Below, piece after piece: positions 43,555 to 52,312 of a stretch of 64,000 nt of DNA (positions are counted from its first letter, which is position 1; each line of letters starts with the position of its first letter). The stretch comes from Flavobacterium piscinae (lineage in GTDB: Bacteria; Bacteroidota; Bacteroidia; Flavobacteriales; Flavobacteriaceae): assembly GCF_004122145.1 (NCBI RefSeq), contig NZ_SBKQ01000015.1, positions 19,639-83,638 of the forward strand, given 5' to 3'. The notes under the pieces were generated by a model. It did not search any database. It saw only the letters and a list, made by a program, of their open reading frames with translations, and was not told the DNA's origin. The position numbers and the translations under genes are program-made.

Positions 43555-46407
43555 ATGCCAAAAGACAATTCTATCAAATCCGTTTTAATTATTGGCTCAG
43601 GACCAATTGTTATTGGACAAGCCTGTGAATTTGATTATGCAGGCTCTCAAGCCGCCCGTTCCATTCGTGAGGAAGGAATTGAAGTTATTTTAATTAATTC
43701 CAATCCGGCAACCATCATGACCGACCCTTCGATGGCAGATCATGTTTATTTATTGCCTTTAACTACAAAATCAATCATTGAGATCCTAAAGAAACATCCC
43801 AATATTGATGCGGTTCTTCCTACAATGGGTGGCCAAACAGCATTAAATTTATGTTTGGAAGCCGAGGAAAAAGGAATTTGGGAAGATTTTAATGTAAGAT
43901 TAATTGGAGTTGATATTAATGCCATCAATATTACAGAAGATAGAGAACAGTTTAAACAACTTTTGGAACGCATTGGGGTGGGAGCTGCACCTGCCAAAAT
44001 TGCTACTTCTTTTCTAAAAGGAAAAGAAATTGCTCAAGAATTTGGTTTCCCATTAGTAATTCGTCCTTCCTTTACCTTGGGAGGTTCAGGAGCGGCTTTT
44101 GTTCATCACAAAAAAGATTTTGATGAATTATTGACTCGAGGATTAGAGGCTTCGCCTATTCATGAAGTGTTGATAGATAAAGCTTTATTGGGGTGGAAAG
44201 AATATGAGTTGGAATTACTTCGTGATAAAAATGATAATGTTGTGATCATCTGTTCCATTGAGAACATGGATCCAATGGGAATTCATACCGGTGATAGTAT
44301 TACCGTTGCTCCAGCCATGACTCTTTCAGATACGACTTTTCAAAAAATGAGAGATATGGCGATTTTGATGATGAGAAGCATCGGAAATTTTGCAGGAGGT
44401 TGTAACGTACAGTTTGCTGTTTCTCCGGATGAAAAAGAAGATATTGTAGCGATTGAAATCAATCCTCGTGTTTCCCGTTCATCCGCCTTAGCTTCAAAAG
44501 CAACAGGTTATCCGATTGCAAAAATTGCTTCAAAGTTGGCTTTAGGATATCATTTAGACGAACTACAAAACCAAATTACAAAATCTACTTCAGCACTTTT
44601 TGAACCTACTTTGGATTATGTCATTGTAAAAATTCCACGATGGAACTTCGATAAATTTGAAGGAGCTGACCGAACATTAGGACTTCAAATGAAATCGGTT
44701 GGTGAAGTAATGGGAATTGGTCGTTCGTTTCAAGAAGCCTTACACAAAGCAACTCAATCATTAGAAATAAAAAGAAATGGATTGGGAGCTGATGGAAAAG
44801 GATATAAAAACTATGAACAGATTATCGACAAATTAACACATGCCAGTTGGGATCGCGTTTTTGTGATATATGATGCCATTCAAATGGGAATTCCTTTGAG
44901 TCGAATTCATGAAATAACCAAAATTGATATGTGGTTTTTAAAGCAATACGAAGAACTCCACTTATTAGAAAAGGAAATATCTAAATATACCATTGATTCT
45001 TTACCAAAAGAATTGCTTTTAGAAGCTAAACAAAAAGGCTTTGCAGATAGACAAATTGCCCACATGATGCGTTGTTTAGAAAGTCAGGTTTATAAAAAAA
45101 GAGAGGAACTCACGATAAAAAGAGTATATAAATTAGTTGATACCTGTGCAGCAGAATTCAAAGCATTAACACCTTATTATTACTCCACATTTGAAGCGGA
45201 AATTGAAACTTCAACAGGAGAAAAGTTTGTAGATAATGAGAGCGTGGTAACAAACAGAAAAAAAATAATTGTTTTAGGTTCTGGACCGAATCGTATTGGA
45301 CAAGGTATTGAATTTGATTATTCTTGTGTTCATGGTGTTTTGGCAGCAAAGGAAAGTGGTTACGAAACCATTATGATCAACTGTAATCCGGAAACGGTTT
45401 CCACTGATTTTGATACGGCTGATAAGTTATATTTTGAACCTGTTTTTTGGGAACATATTTATGATATTATTCAACATGAAAAGCCGGAAGGTGTGATTGT
45501 TCAATTGGGCGGGCAAACTGCTTTGAAATTAGCTGAAAAACTTGATCGATATGGCATAAAAATTATCGGAACCAGTTTTGATGCGTTAGATTTAGCCGAA
45601 GATAGAGGTCGTTTTTCTGAACTTTTGTCAACATTAAAAATTCCTTTTCCAAAATTTGGTGTAGCAGAAAATGCCGATCAAGCTTCTGCCTTGGCTGATG
45701 TGTTGGATTTTCCATTGTTGGTTAGACCTTCTTATGTTTTAGGTGGTCAAGGAATGAAAATCGTAATCAATAAGCAAGAATTAGAAGAACATGTGATTGA
45801 CTTATTAAAAAATATTCCCGGAAACAAATTGCTTTTAGACCATTATTTAGATGGTGCAATTGAGGCAGAAGCCGATGCCATTTGCGATGGAGAAAATGTT
45901 TATATCATCGGAATCATGGAACATATTGAACCCTGTGGTGTCCATTCCGGTGATAGTAATGCTACTTTACCTCCCTTTAATTTAGGTGAATTTGTGATGC
46001 AACAAATTAAAGATCATACTAAAAAGATAGCATTAGCATTAAAAACTATAGGATTAATTAATATTCAGTTTGCTATTAAAGATGATATTGTTTACATTAT
46101 TGAAGCTAATCCAAGAGCTTCACGAACTGTTCCATTTATTGCGAAAGCGTATGGTGAACCCTATGTAAATTATGCTACAAAAGTAATGTTAGGCAAAAAT
46201 AAGGTAACCGATTTCACTTTTAACCCGCAATTAAATGGCTATGCCATCAAGCAACCTGTTTTTTCGTTTGGAAAGTTTCACGGTGTAAACAAAAAACTTG
46301 GTCCGGAAATGAAATCTACCGGTGAAAGCATTTTGTTTATTGAAGATTTAAAAGACGACCAATTCTACGAATTGTATTCCAGACGAAAAATGTATTTGAG
46401 CAGATAA
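43555..46407 (+). CDS. carB: Carbamoyl-phosphate synthase large subunit
   Basis: The 950-residue protein has two ATP-grasp halves. The first starts KSVLIIGSGPIVIGQACEFDYAG and has MGGQTALNL and EINPRVSRSSALASKATGYP; the second starts IIVLGSGPNRIGQGIEFDYS and ends IIEANPRASRTVPFIAKAYG. It makes carbamoyl phosphate for arginine and pyrimidine synthesis, with ammonia from CarA. The E. coli protein is about 1070 residues. Here the C-terminal MGS-like allosteric domain is absent, which as I recall is usual in Flavobacteriaceae. carA is not adjacent. Confidence 0.96.
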   Translation: MPKDNSIKSVLIIGSGPIVIGQACEFDYAGSQAARSIREEGIEVILINSNPATIMTDPSMADHVYLLPLTTKSIIEILKKHPNIDAVLPTMGGQTALNLCLEAEEKGIWEDFNVRLIGVDINAINITEDREQFKQLLERIGVGAAPAKIATSFLKGKEIAQEFGFPLVIRPSFTLGGSGAAFVHHKKDFDELLTRGLEASPIHEVLIDKALLGWKEYELELLRDKNDNVVIICSIENMDPMGIHTGDSITVAPAMTLSDTTFQKMRDMAILMMRSIGNFAGGCNVQFAVSPDEKEDIVAIEINPRVSRSSALASKATGYPIAKIASKLALGYHLDELQNQITKSTSALFEPTLDYVIVKIPRWNFDKFEGADRTLGLQMKSVGEVMGIGRSFQEALHKATQSLEIKRNGLGADGKGYKNYEQIIDKLTHASWDRVFVIYDAIQMGIPLSRIHEITKIDMWFLKQYEELHLLEKEISKYTIDSLPKELLLEAKQKGFADRQIAHMMRCLESQVYKKREELTIKRVYKLVDTCAAEFKALTPYYYSTFEAEIETSTGEKFVDNESVVTNRKKIIVLGSGPNRIGQGIEFDYSCVHGVLAAKESGYETIMINCNPETVSTDFDTADKLYFEPVFWEHIYDIIQHEKPEGVIVQLGGQTALKLAEKLDRYGIKIIGTSFDALDLAEDRGRFSELLSTLKIPFPKFGVAENADQASALADVLDFPLLVRPSYVLGGQGMKIVINKQELEEHVIDLLKNIPGNKLLLDHYLDGAIEAEADAICDGENVYIIGIMEHIEPCGVHSGDSNATLPPFNLGEFVMQQIKDHTKKIALALKTIGLINIQFAIKDDIVYIIEANPRASRTVPFIAKAYGEPYVNYATKVMLGKNKVTDFTFNPQLNGYAIKQPVFSFGKFHGVNKKLGPEMKSTGESILFIEDLKDDQFYELYSRRKMYLSR

Positions 46408-46435
46408 TTTTTTAGAAATAAATTTTACAAATTGA

Positions 46436-46463
46436 ATTCCCGATTATATTTATCGGGAATTTT
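46436..46463. terminator. Bidirectional terminator between carB and the YceI gene
   Basis: ATTCCCGAT (46436-46444) pairs with ATCGGGAAT (46452-46460), a 9-bp perfect stem followed by T residues on the plus strand. Confidence 0.75.
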
Positions 46464-46999
46464 TATTTTAGAATAAATTCTAATTTTATATTCACTTTTT
46501 TAGAAACCTTTTTACTTACAACACTAGGTATTTCAATCGCGAAATCATCTGCATTTACAGAAAAATCAGATAGAATTTCAATTCCTTTGTCTGTTTTTTT
46601 GATTTTGGCAGGTATACTTATTTCTTTGGATTTGCCGTGTAGCTCTAATTTTCCTTTGATAATAAAGTCTTTCCCATTTTTATCTAAAACGGTAAGATTG
46701 AATTTCTCAATTACTCCTTTAAATGTGGCTTTAGGATATTTATCACTTTCCACATAGTTTTCATTAAAATGTTCCTCCATCAAGGCAATTTTAAAACGAA
46801 AACCTTTCATTAGTGCCAAAGAGGCAATCTCTCCCGTAGTTGTATTTAAAACACACGAAGAACTCTCGTTAGTTGCTCTTACCTCCTCAAAGGAAGGAAC
46901 TGAAGCTTCAAATGTGATTTTTCCTGATTTAGTTATCAGTTTTTCCTGAGCTTGTGTATATCCAAAGGATAAAAATAGTAGTATGTATATCTTTTTCAT
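46463..46999 (-). CDS. YceI-family periplasmic lipid-binding protein
   Basis: The 178-residue protein has a signal peptide (1-17, YTQAQ), then a YceI-type lipocalin-like barrel: LITKSGKITFEASVP, an ESDKYPKATFKG block (residues about 80-92) and GKLELHGKSKEISIPAKI. YceI proteins bind isoprenoids or amphiphiles in the periplasm. It is followed upstream by a small c-type cytochrome gene 11 bases away. That pairing, and the divergent DUF5777 cluster, suggest a shared envelope redox or lipid role, which is inference. Confidence 0.87.
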   Translation of the reverse strand: MKKIYILLFLSFGYTQAQEKLITKSGKITFEASVPSFEEVRATNESSSCVLNTTTGEIASLALMKGFRFKIALMEEHFNENYVESDKYPKATFKGVIEKFNLTVLDKNGKDFIIKGKLELHGKSKEISIPAKIKKTDKGIEILSDFSVNADDFAIEIPSVVSKKVSKKVNIKLEFILK

Positions 47000-47010
47000 G
47001 GTTTTTGTAT

Positions 47011-47379
47011 TTATTCAAGTAAACCTTCTGCATTCCATTGTATAATTGTGTTTATGTCGTTTTGAGGAAGTCTTGGCCCTCCCAATGGCATTGCTCCGGG
47101 ACTCCCTTCAGCAATTGAGATTCGTTCAATCAGACCACGATTTAAAACTGCTTCTTTTACATTTTCGTAAGTAGTTAATGAATTAGGTGCTCCATTAACA
47201 GGGGTAGCGGCATGACAACTAATACAGTTGTTGTCTATTATTAATTTGATATTCTGTGTATAATTAACTGTTTCAATTTCTTGAACAATTGTCAAATCTG
47301 ATAAACTATCAGTAGTGCAACTATTCAAAACAAAAACAGTAAATGCGAAACTAGTAATTTTTATTGCTTTATTTTTCAT
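47011..47379 (-). CDS. Monoheme c-type cytochrome lipoprotein
   Basis: I use the ATG at 47379 (122 residues), which puts the lipoprotein signal at the N-terminus (FVLNSC, Cys21). An ATG at 47409 would add ten residues before it. One heme motif is present, Cys52-Ile-Ser-Cys-His56 (NNCISCHAATP). The likely distal Met is in GAMPLGGPRLP. The C-terminal QNDINTIIQWNAEGLLE is typical of small cytochromes c. It is presumably anchored in the periplasm as an electron carrier, co-transcribed with the YceI gene. Confidence 0.85.
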   Translation of the reverse strand: MKNKAIKITSFAFTVFVLNSCTTDSLSDLTIVQEIETVNYTQNIKLIIDNNCISCHAATPVNGAPNSLTTYENVKEAVLNRGLIERISIAEGSPGAMPLGGPRLPQNDINTIIQWNAEGLLE

Positions 47380-47453
47380 GTTTTTTTTCCAAAAATAAAT
47401 AAAATTCATAATATTAGTTAAATTTTAAAAAAAATAAATAAATTTGCTTTGCT

Positions 47454-47858
47454 ATGAAATCTTCAACTACAAAAAAAATTGTTATTATTTTCTTTTTAGG
47501 TACATTATCTGTATCCGCTTTCTTTTATTTTTATGTTTATAAAAGTCATCGTAATATAACTACAGAAACAGTTGCATTTTCTTTATCAGCTATTCAATTG
47601 CATCGAGAATTTATGAATGATTCTGAAGCAAATGTCAAAAAATATGCAGATAAAACTATAGAAACTTACGGTAAAATAACTTCTTTGGATTTAGAAAACG
47701 ATGCTATTGTTTTGGATGATAAAGTTTTTTTGAAAATGACAGACAAGATTTCGAAAGATTTAACTATTCAACAAACAATTAAGATTAAAGGAAGATTTGT
47801 TGGATTTGATGATTTATTGGAAGAGTTAAAAATGGATCAATGCATTATAGTTAATTAA
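47454..47858 (+). CDS. OB-fold tRNA_anti-like membrane-anchored protein
   Basis: The 134-residue protein has an N-terminal membrane anchor (about 9-27) and a domain like the OB-fold tRNA_anti-like family of Bacteroidota (NVKKYADKTIETYGKITSLDLENDAIVLDD and IKIKGRFVGFDDLLEELKMDQCIIV). Function is unknown. A TAAATTTG element at 47439-47446 would give an almost leaderless transcript. It starts a plus-strand group with ankyrin, T9SS and DUF5777 genes. Confidence 0.75.
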   Translation: MKSSTTKKIVIIFFLGTLSVSAFFYFYVYKSHRNITTETVAFSLSAIQLHREFMNDSEANVKKYADKTIETYGKITSLDLENDAIVLDDKVFLKMTDKISKDLTIQQTIKIKGRFVGFDDLLEELKMDQCIIVN

Positions 47859-47864
47859 GTAGAT

Positions 47865-48380
47865 ATGTTAAAAAAGGTATTTGTTGTTTTTTTTCTCCTA
47901 TTTTTTGTATGCAGTATTGCTCAAAAAGATGTTTTTGAAATATCTCGTGATGGTTCTTTGGCTGAGTTAAAAGAATTAATAAAAAAGGAACCTAATTGTA
48001 TCAATGAGCTAAATGAGAATGGTTATACACCGCTTATCTTAGCGTGTTATCGTGGTAACAATGAGTTGGCTGCGTTTTTAGTTCATAAGGTAAAAGACAT
48101 TGATGCTTTAAGTGAAATGGGGACTGCATTAATGGCATGTGCAGTGAAAGGAAATGTTCAAATAGCAAAGTTACTATTAGAAAAAGGATGTAATCCTGAC
48201 CTAGCTGATGCAAATGGAACAACGGCTTTAATTTATGCAACGCAATTTAATAATAGTGAATTAATAAAAGCATTATTAAAGTATAATGCAGATAAAACAA
48301 AAATTGATAACAAAGGGAAAACAGCATTTGAATACGCTGTTTTTTCGGGTAGTGAAGAAATTATCAACCTCTTAAAATAA
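47865..48380 (+). CDS. Exported ankyrin-repeat protein
   Basis: The 171-residue protein has a signal peptide (about 1-19, CSIAQ) and four ankyrin repeats, for example ENGYTPLILACYRGNNELA, MGTALMACAVKGNVQIAKLL and ANGTTALIYATQFNNSELIK. Ankyrin repeats bind proteins, so a periplasmic scaffold role is likely. The gene starts 6 bases after the OB-fold gene stop. Confidence 0.87.
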   Translation: MLKKVFVVFFLLFFVCSIAQKDVFEISRDGSLAELKELIKKEPNCINELNENGYTPLILACYRGNNELAAFLVHKVKDIDALSEMGTALMACAVKGNVQIAKLLLEKGCNPDLADANGTTALIYATQFNNSELIKALLKYNADKTKIDNKGKTAFEYAVFSGSEEIINLLK

Positions 48381-48389
48381 TTAAATTCT

Positions 48390-49169
48390 ATGAAAAAAAT
48401 TACTTTATTTTTATTTACAATTTTATCTATGATGTCTTTAGCCCAACAAAAGACAACGGGTGTAATAGATTTTAGTAGTAATTATAGTGGTGTTTTATTA
48501 CTTGATAATAATACATCGACTGTAACACTTACACTTTCCGGTCCAAATGATCGATGGTTTGCATTGCAATTCGGTTCGTTTGAAGGTGGTATGGTTGAAG
48601 GAAATGATGTAGTATATTGGAATAATACTACACTTGTAGATGCTGTTCATAATGGTGTTGGTATTGCACCGTCTTCAGATTCAAGTAATGATTGGGTATT
48701 AATTTCCAATCAAAATAATATACCAGTTGCAGGAAGGAGAACCTTGGTCTTTTCAAGAGCATTTGAAACAGGAGATGTTAATGATTATACATTCAATTTT
48801 CTCGATAATACAATTGATTTAGCTTGGGCCAGATCTAGTACAGCTTCGTTTACATTAGCTAATCATAATCCTTCTAACCGTGACGTTTTAGTAGATACTC
48901 CATTAAACTTATTAGGTGTTGAAGATTTTTCTTTAGAAGCTTCTAAAGTGTTCCCTAATCCTTCCCAAGGGAATTTTACAATTCAAACAAAAACCTTTTT
49001 AAATGAGGTAAATATTTATACTCAAACCGGCGTTTTTGTTAAGTCAATTGAAGTAGAAAATAACAATGAAAATGTTGACTTTAATATTACAGGTTTGCAA
49101 ACGGGTATTTATTTAATAGAATTAATCAATGATACTCAAAAATCTTGGAAAAAGATAATCGTGAATTAA
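48390..49169 (+). CDS. T9SS-sorted DOMON-like protein
   Basis: The 259-residue protein has a signal peptide (1-18, SLAQQ), then a beta-sandwich (about 25-165) with DRWFALQFGSFEGGMVEGND and RRTLVFSRAFETGD. The pattern recalls DOMON domains, which bind heme or sugars; this assignment is tentative. The C-terminus is a T9SS type A sorting domain (about 180-259, VFPNPSQGNF). It is exported through the outer membrane. It lies 9 bases after the ankyrin gene. Confidence 0.78.
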   Translation: MKKITLFLFTILSMMSLAQQKTTGVIDFSSNYSGVLLLDNNTSTVTLTLSGPNDRWFALQFGSFEGGMVEGNDVVYWNNTTLVDAVHNGVGIAPSSDSSNDWVLISNQNNIPVAGRRTLVFSRAFETGDVNDYTFNFLDNTIDLAWARSSTASFTLANHNPSNRDVLVDTPLNLLGVEDFSLEASKVFPNPSQGNFTIQTKTFLNEVNIYTQTGVFVKSIEVENNNENVDFNITGLQTGIYLIELINDTQKSWKKIIVN

Positions 49170-49227
49170 AACTAATATTAACTAAACAACGTAGATAGTA
49201 GTATGAACTACTACTATTTTTTTTATT

Positions 49228-50103
49228 ATGAGAAAACTTATCTTCCTCCTTTTTATACCATGTTCACTTTTTGCTCAAGATGATTTATTAAGTGATATTG
49301 ATAGCGTAGAGTCTAATGTAAAGGTAGAATCGGCCTTTAAGTCACTTAAAATAATTAATTTAGAATCAACTAAGTTAGCTTCTAAAGGTGATTTTTACTT
49401 TGTAGTAGCTCATCGTTTTGACTATTTTAAAAATGGTTTTGATGATTTTTTTGGTTTGGATAACGCCAATACGCAACTCAAGTTTTTGTATGGTGTAAAT
49501 GAATGGCTAACTGTTCATGTTGCTCGAAGTGGATTTCAAGAAACGTATGATTTGGCCGTAAAATATAAATTAAAAAGTCAGATAAAAGATGGTTTTCCAT
49601 TTACGATCGTTGGATTTAATAGTATAGCGGTTAATACAGAATTAAAAGAGAAAGATTATCCAAATTTGACGTTTGAAAACAGGTTAAGTTATGTAACTCA
49701 ACTTTTAATTTCAAGAAAATTTTCGGAGAAATTGTCTTTACAAATAGCACCATCTTTCTTTCATGAAAATACCTTACGTGATATTTTAGACGATGAAAAT
49801 CAGGCTATATTGCCAAATCCACAAGACAACAGTCAGTTTGCAATAGGCGTGGGAGGACGTTACAAACTTACCAGTAGATGGTCTGTAAATGTAGATTATG
49901 CAGCTCATTTGAATCGTACTTCTCGATCAATTTACAGAAATCCTCTTTCAATAGGAGTTGATTTAGAGACCGGTGGACACGTTTTTCAAATGCATTTTAC
50001 CAATGCTCGGGCAATGCATGAAAGTGGTTTTTTAGGACAAACCACCGGAGACTGGAGCAATGGAGAAATTGCCTTTGGATTTAATTTGGTCCGTGTATTT
50101 TAA
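49228..50103 (+). CDS. DUF5777 beta-barrel protein
   Basis: The 291-residue protein has a signal peptide (1-15, SLFAQ). The DUF5777 body has alternating strands with conserved pieces FKSLKIINLESTKLASKGDFYFVVAHRF, QFAIGVGGRYKLTSRWSVNVDYAAH and HVFQMHFTNARAMHESGF. It is predicted to be an outer-membrane barrel of unknown role. In this cluster it follows a T9SS protein and stands opposite a cytochrome and YceI gene, which suggests one envelope module. A strong terminator follows. Confidence 0.82.
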   Translation: MRKLIFLLFIPCSLFAQDDLLSDIDSVESNVKVESAFKSLKIINLESTKLASKGDFYFVVAHRFDYFKNGFDDFFGLDNANTQLKFLYGVNEWLTVHVARSGFQETYDLAVKYKLKSQIKDGFPFTIVGFNSIAVNTELKEKDYPNLTFENRLSYVTQLLISRKFSEKLSLQIAPSFFHENTLRDILDDENQAILPNPQDNSQFAIGVGGRYKLTSRWSVNVDYAAHLNRTSRSIYRNPLSIGVDLETGGHVFQMHFTNARAMHESGFLGQTTGDWSNGEIAFGFNLVRVF

Positions 50104-50114
50104 GACAAAATAAA

Positions 50115-50146
50115 AAACCCTATAAAAATTATAGGGTTTCTTTTTT
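50115..50146. terminator. Terminator after the DUF5777 gene
   Basis: AAACCCTATAA (50115-50125) is the reverse complement of 50129-50139, and a T run follows. Its A-rich left flank lets it also serve the opposing gene ending at 50161. Confidence 0.85.
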
Positions 50147-50160
50147 AAACAAATCGTGTA

Positions 50161-52308
50161 CTAATTCTTTTTCAATAAAATTTTTTCTTGTGTAAACTGA
50201 AAGGCATCTTCTAAAAAGTCAATCATTTTGTTCCAATTACTATTTGGTTCATAATAATTGTTATAGGATTTTGTGGTTTTAATTGTAATCAAATTACCAT
50301 TCTGGGTTACAGAACTTATAAATCCACCAGTCTCATTTTCAGCATTTTTATTAAATTTTTCCAAACCGGTTGCGTTGTAACCTTGCGGAATTTCGAATTG
50401 AATTTCGTGTTCAATTTGTCTAGGGAAACTCATATGAATGTTATTAGGTCTCTTTTTTTCTTTTTCCGAAAGTTCTATCTGAGAGGTTAAAAATTTCCCT
50501 AGTTCAATAATTATATTATTACCTGCTTTTTTTATGTAATGGTCTTTGATGGTAAATGATTCTTTATATGACATAGGTTCTTTACTGCCAAATCTTCCAG
50601 TGTTTTCAACATTCATAGTGTAGTTTTCAATATCATGACCAAATTCATCTTTTACAGCATCCGTGAAGTTTTCTTTTTGTTTGTCTTTGTATTTAGCAAT
50701 TAATGCGTCAAATTCTTTTTGATATTGCTCTTTTTTCTTTTTGTTTTTTACTTTTTCCAATAAAGATGCGGTTCCGTATCTTTGATAATCATTATAAACA
50801 TAATCAAAAAAATATAATTTATTTGATTGCTCACTGGGTTTATAATGTCCTGAAAAATAATTTTCTCTTTCTACTTTAAAAGTGCTTAAATCTTCAATAA
50901 GTTTAACTTTAGTGATACTTTTTGACACATTATCTTTCTTAGTAGAACCGGGAAGTGTAATCATTTCCGAATCTACTACTTTCTTATTTTTTGATACTTG
51001 AAGCAAATACGCTTTTGTGTTTTCAAGTTGATAATTGAATTGATCGGCTGAAGTAAATGGGGTAAAGAACTCCAAATAAAGAGGGTTTGCGGTATTAACA
51101 CGGAGTAAGATGGTGACATTCTGTTGAATGAGTAAATCTGTAATTGGGCCATTATAACGAGCTGTACCAATCACAATATCATATGGAATTTTATTGTCTT
51201 TTAAAAACGCCATAAAGTGATTGATGAACTCCTCTTCTTTTTGAAAAAATATTGCATTTGGATATAAATCAAAAGGATAAAAAATATTGGCATCTTTCAC
51301 TACAAAAGCTTCAATGTATTGTGTAAAATATTGATGACGGGTGAAATAATAAACTTCTCTCACTTTTTCTTCATCAGAGCTGAATGTTTTTCCTTTTAGA
51401 AATCTTTCAATATGACCTAAATCGCCATAAGGTCTAAATTTGGTATTATAATATTCAAAAACGTCTTCTTTAGAAACTCTAGATTTTACGATGCTTTCCT
51501 TTTCAGAAAGAAAGGCTTCTGCTCGTTTTTCAAACTTTCCTGAACGGGCAAAAAACACTTGAAATTTATAACAAGGCAATTCGATTAAGGGATAGAACCA
51601 TCTTGGGAATTCATTTTTTTCTATGTCTTTGGCTGAAAATTCATAATGCCTTTCGCCACTTTTTTTATTCGGAATTTCTTTTAATTCGGGAGCTCCATTA
51701 TAAGTGGCAAAGTTTAAAAAGAAATCATTTTCTGTTTGAAAAATGAGTTTATAATCCATAATCGGATATACGTCGCCTAAGGTTCTTTCTACCGGATCAA
51801 ACCCCATCTCCAATTGCGATTTAAAAGGCTCCTCAGAATGTAAATAGTAATCGATAATGTCTCCGATTTCTAAATTTGGAATGGCTATTTTTTTCTCTTT
51901 GTCAGCATCAACCGCTTCCTTGCTTACATTGATAATGGTTTCTTTACCATCCGGTTTTACCACTTTTATGCCTAATGTATTTTTTCCGGCTCGTCTACTC
52001 CAACCTTTATCTGAAGAAAATCGTTCTTTGAAAGTAAATTCTGAAAATTCTTTAACAGCTGCATCATCAAGTAATTTTACTCTACTTCGTAGGGCAGATG
52101 TATAGTTTATATTGGTACCAAATTTATGATAATCGTGAAATTCATATTTATAAATCATCACCGCTGACTCATTTTTCCATTTATCCGGTATAGTCATTGT
52201 TTTAGCATGCGGATCGTCTTTTCCCCAAAAGAAATCACGAATTTTTAAATCTTCTTGAGCAGATAATGAAGCAGATACAAAAAGAAAGAGGAGTAAAATT
52301 TTTTTCAT
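50161..52308 (-). CDS. DUF3857/transglutaminase-like exported protein
   Basis: The 715-residue protein has a signal peptide (1-17, SLSAQ), a DUF3857 beta domain (about 55-230), a transglutaminase-like segment (about 300-400, VREVYYFTRHQYFTQYIEAF) and a C-terminal beta domain. The transglutaminase Cys-His-Asp triad is not clear in the middle part, so this copy may be non-catalytic. It starts 4 bases after the stop of a related gene upstream. Function in the periplasm is unknown. Confidence 0.78.
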   Translation of the reverse strand: MKKILLLFLFVSASLSAQEDLKIRDFFWGKDDPHAKTMTIPDKWKNESAVMIYKYEFHDYHKFGTNINYTSALRSRVKLLDDAAVKEFSEFTFKERFSSDKGWSRRAGKNTLGIKVVKPDGKETIINVSKEAVDADKEKKIAIPNLEIGDIIDYYLHSEEPFKSQLEMGFDPVERTLGDVYPIMDYKLIFQTENDFFLNFATYNGAPELKEIPNKKSGERHYEFSAKDIEKNEFPRWFYPLIELPCYKFQVFFARSGKFEKRAEAFLSEKESIVKSRVSKEDVFEYYNTKFRPYGDLGHIERFLKGKTFSSDEEKVREVYYFTRHQYFTQYIEAFVVKDANIFYPFDLYPNAIFFQKEEEFINHFMAFLKDNKIPYDIVIGTARYNGPITDLLIQQNVTILLRVNTANPLYLEFFTPFTSADQFNYQLENTKAYLLQVSKNKKVVDSEMITLPGSTKKDNVSKSITKVKLIEDLSTFKVERENYFSGHYKPSEQSNKLYFFDYVYNDYQRYGTASLLEKVKNKKKKEQYQKEFDALIAKYKDKQKENFTDAVKDEFGHDIENYTMNVENTGRFGSKEPMSYKESFTIKDHYIKKAGNNIIIELGKFLTSQIELSEKEKKRPNNIHMSFPRQIEHEIQFEIPQGYNATGLEKFNKNAENETGGFISSVTQNGNLITIKTTKSYNNYYEPNSNWNKMIDFLEDAFQFTQEKILLKKN

Positions 52309-52312
52309 TTAA

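Noticed and set aside
43555..46407. Truncation of carB because the C-terminal allosteric domain is absent
   Set aside because: The ending is clean and is followed by a terminator; a length near 950 residues is, to my knowledge, normal in Flavobacteriaceae.
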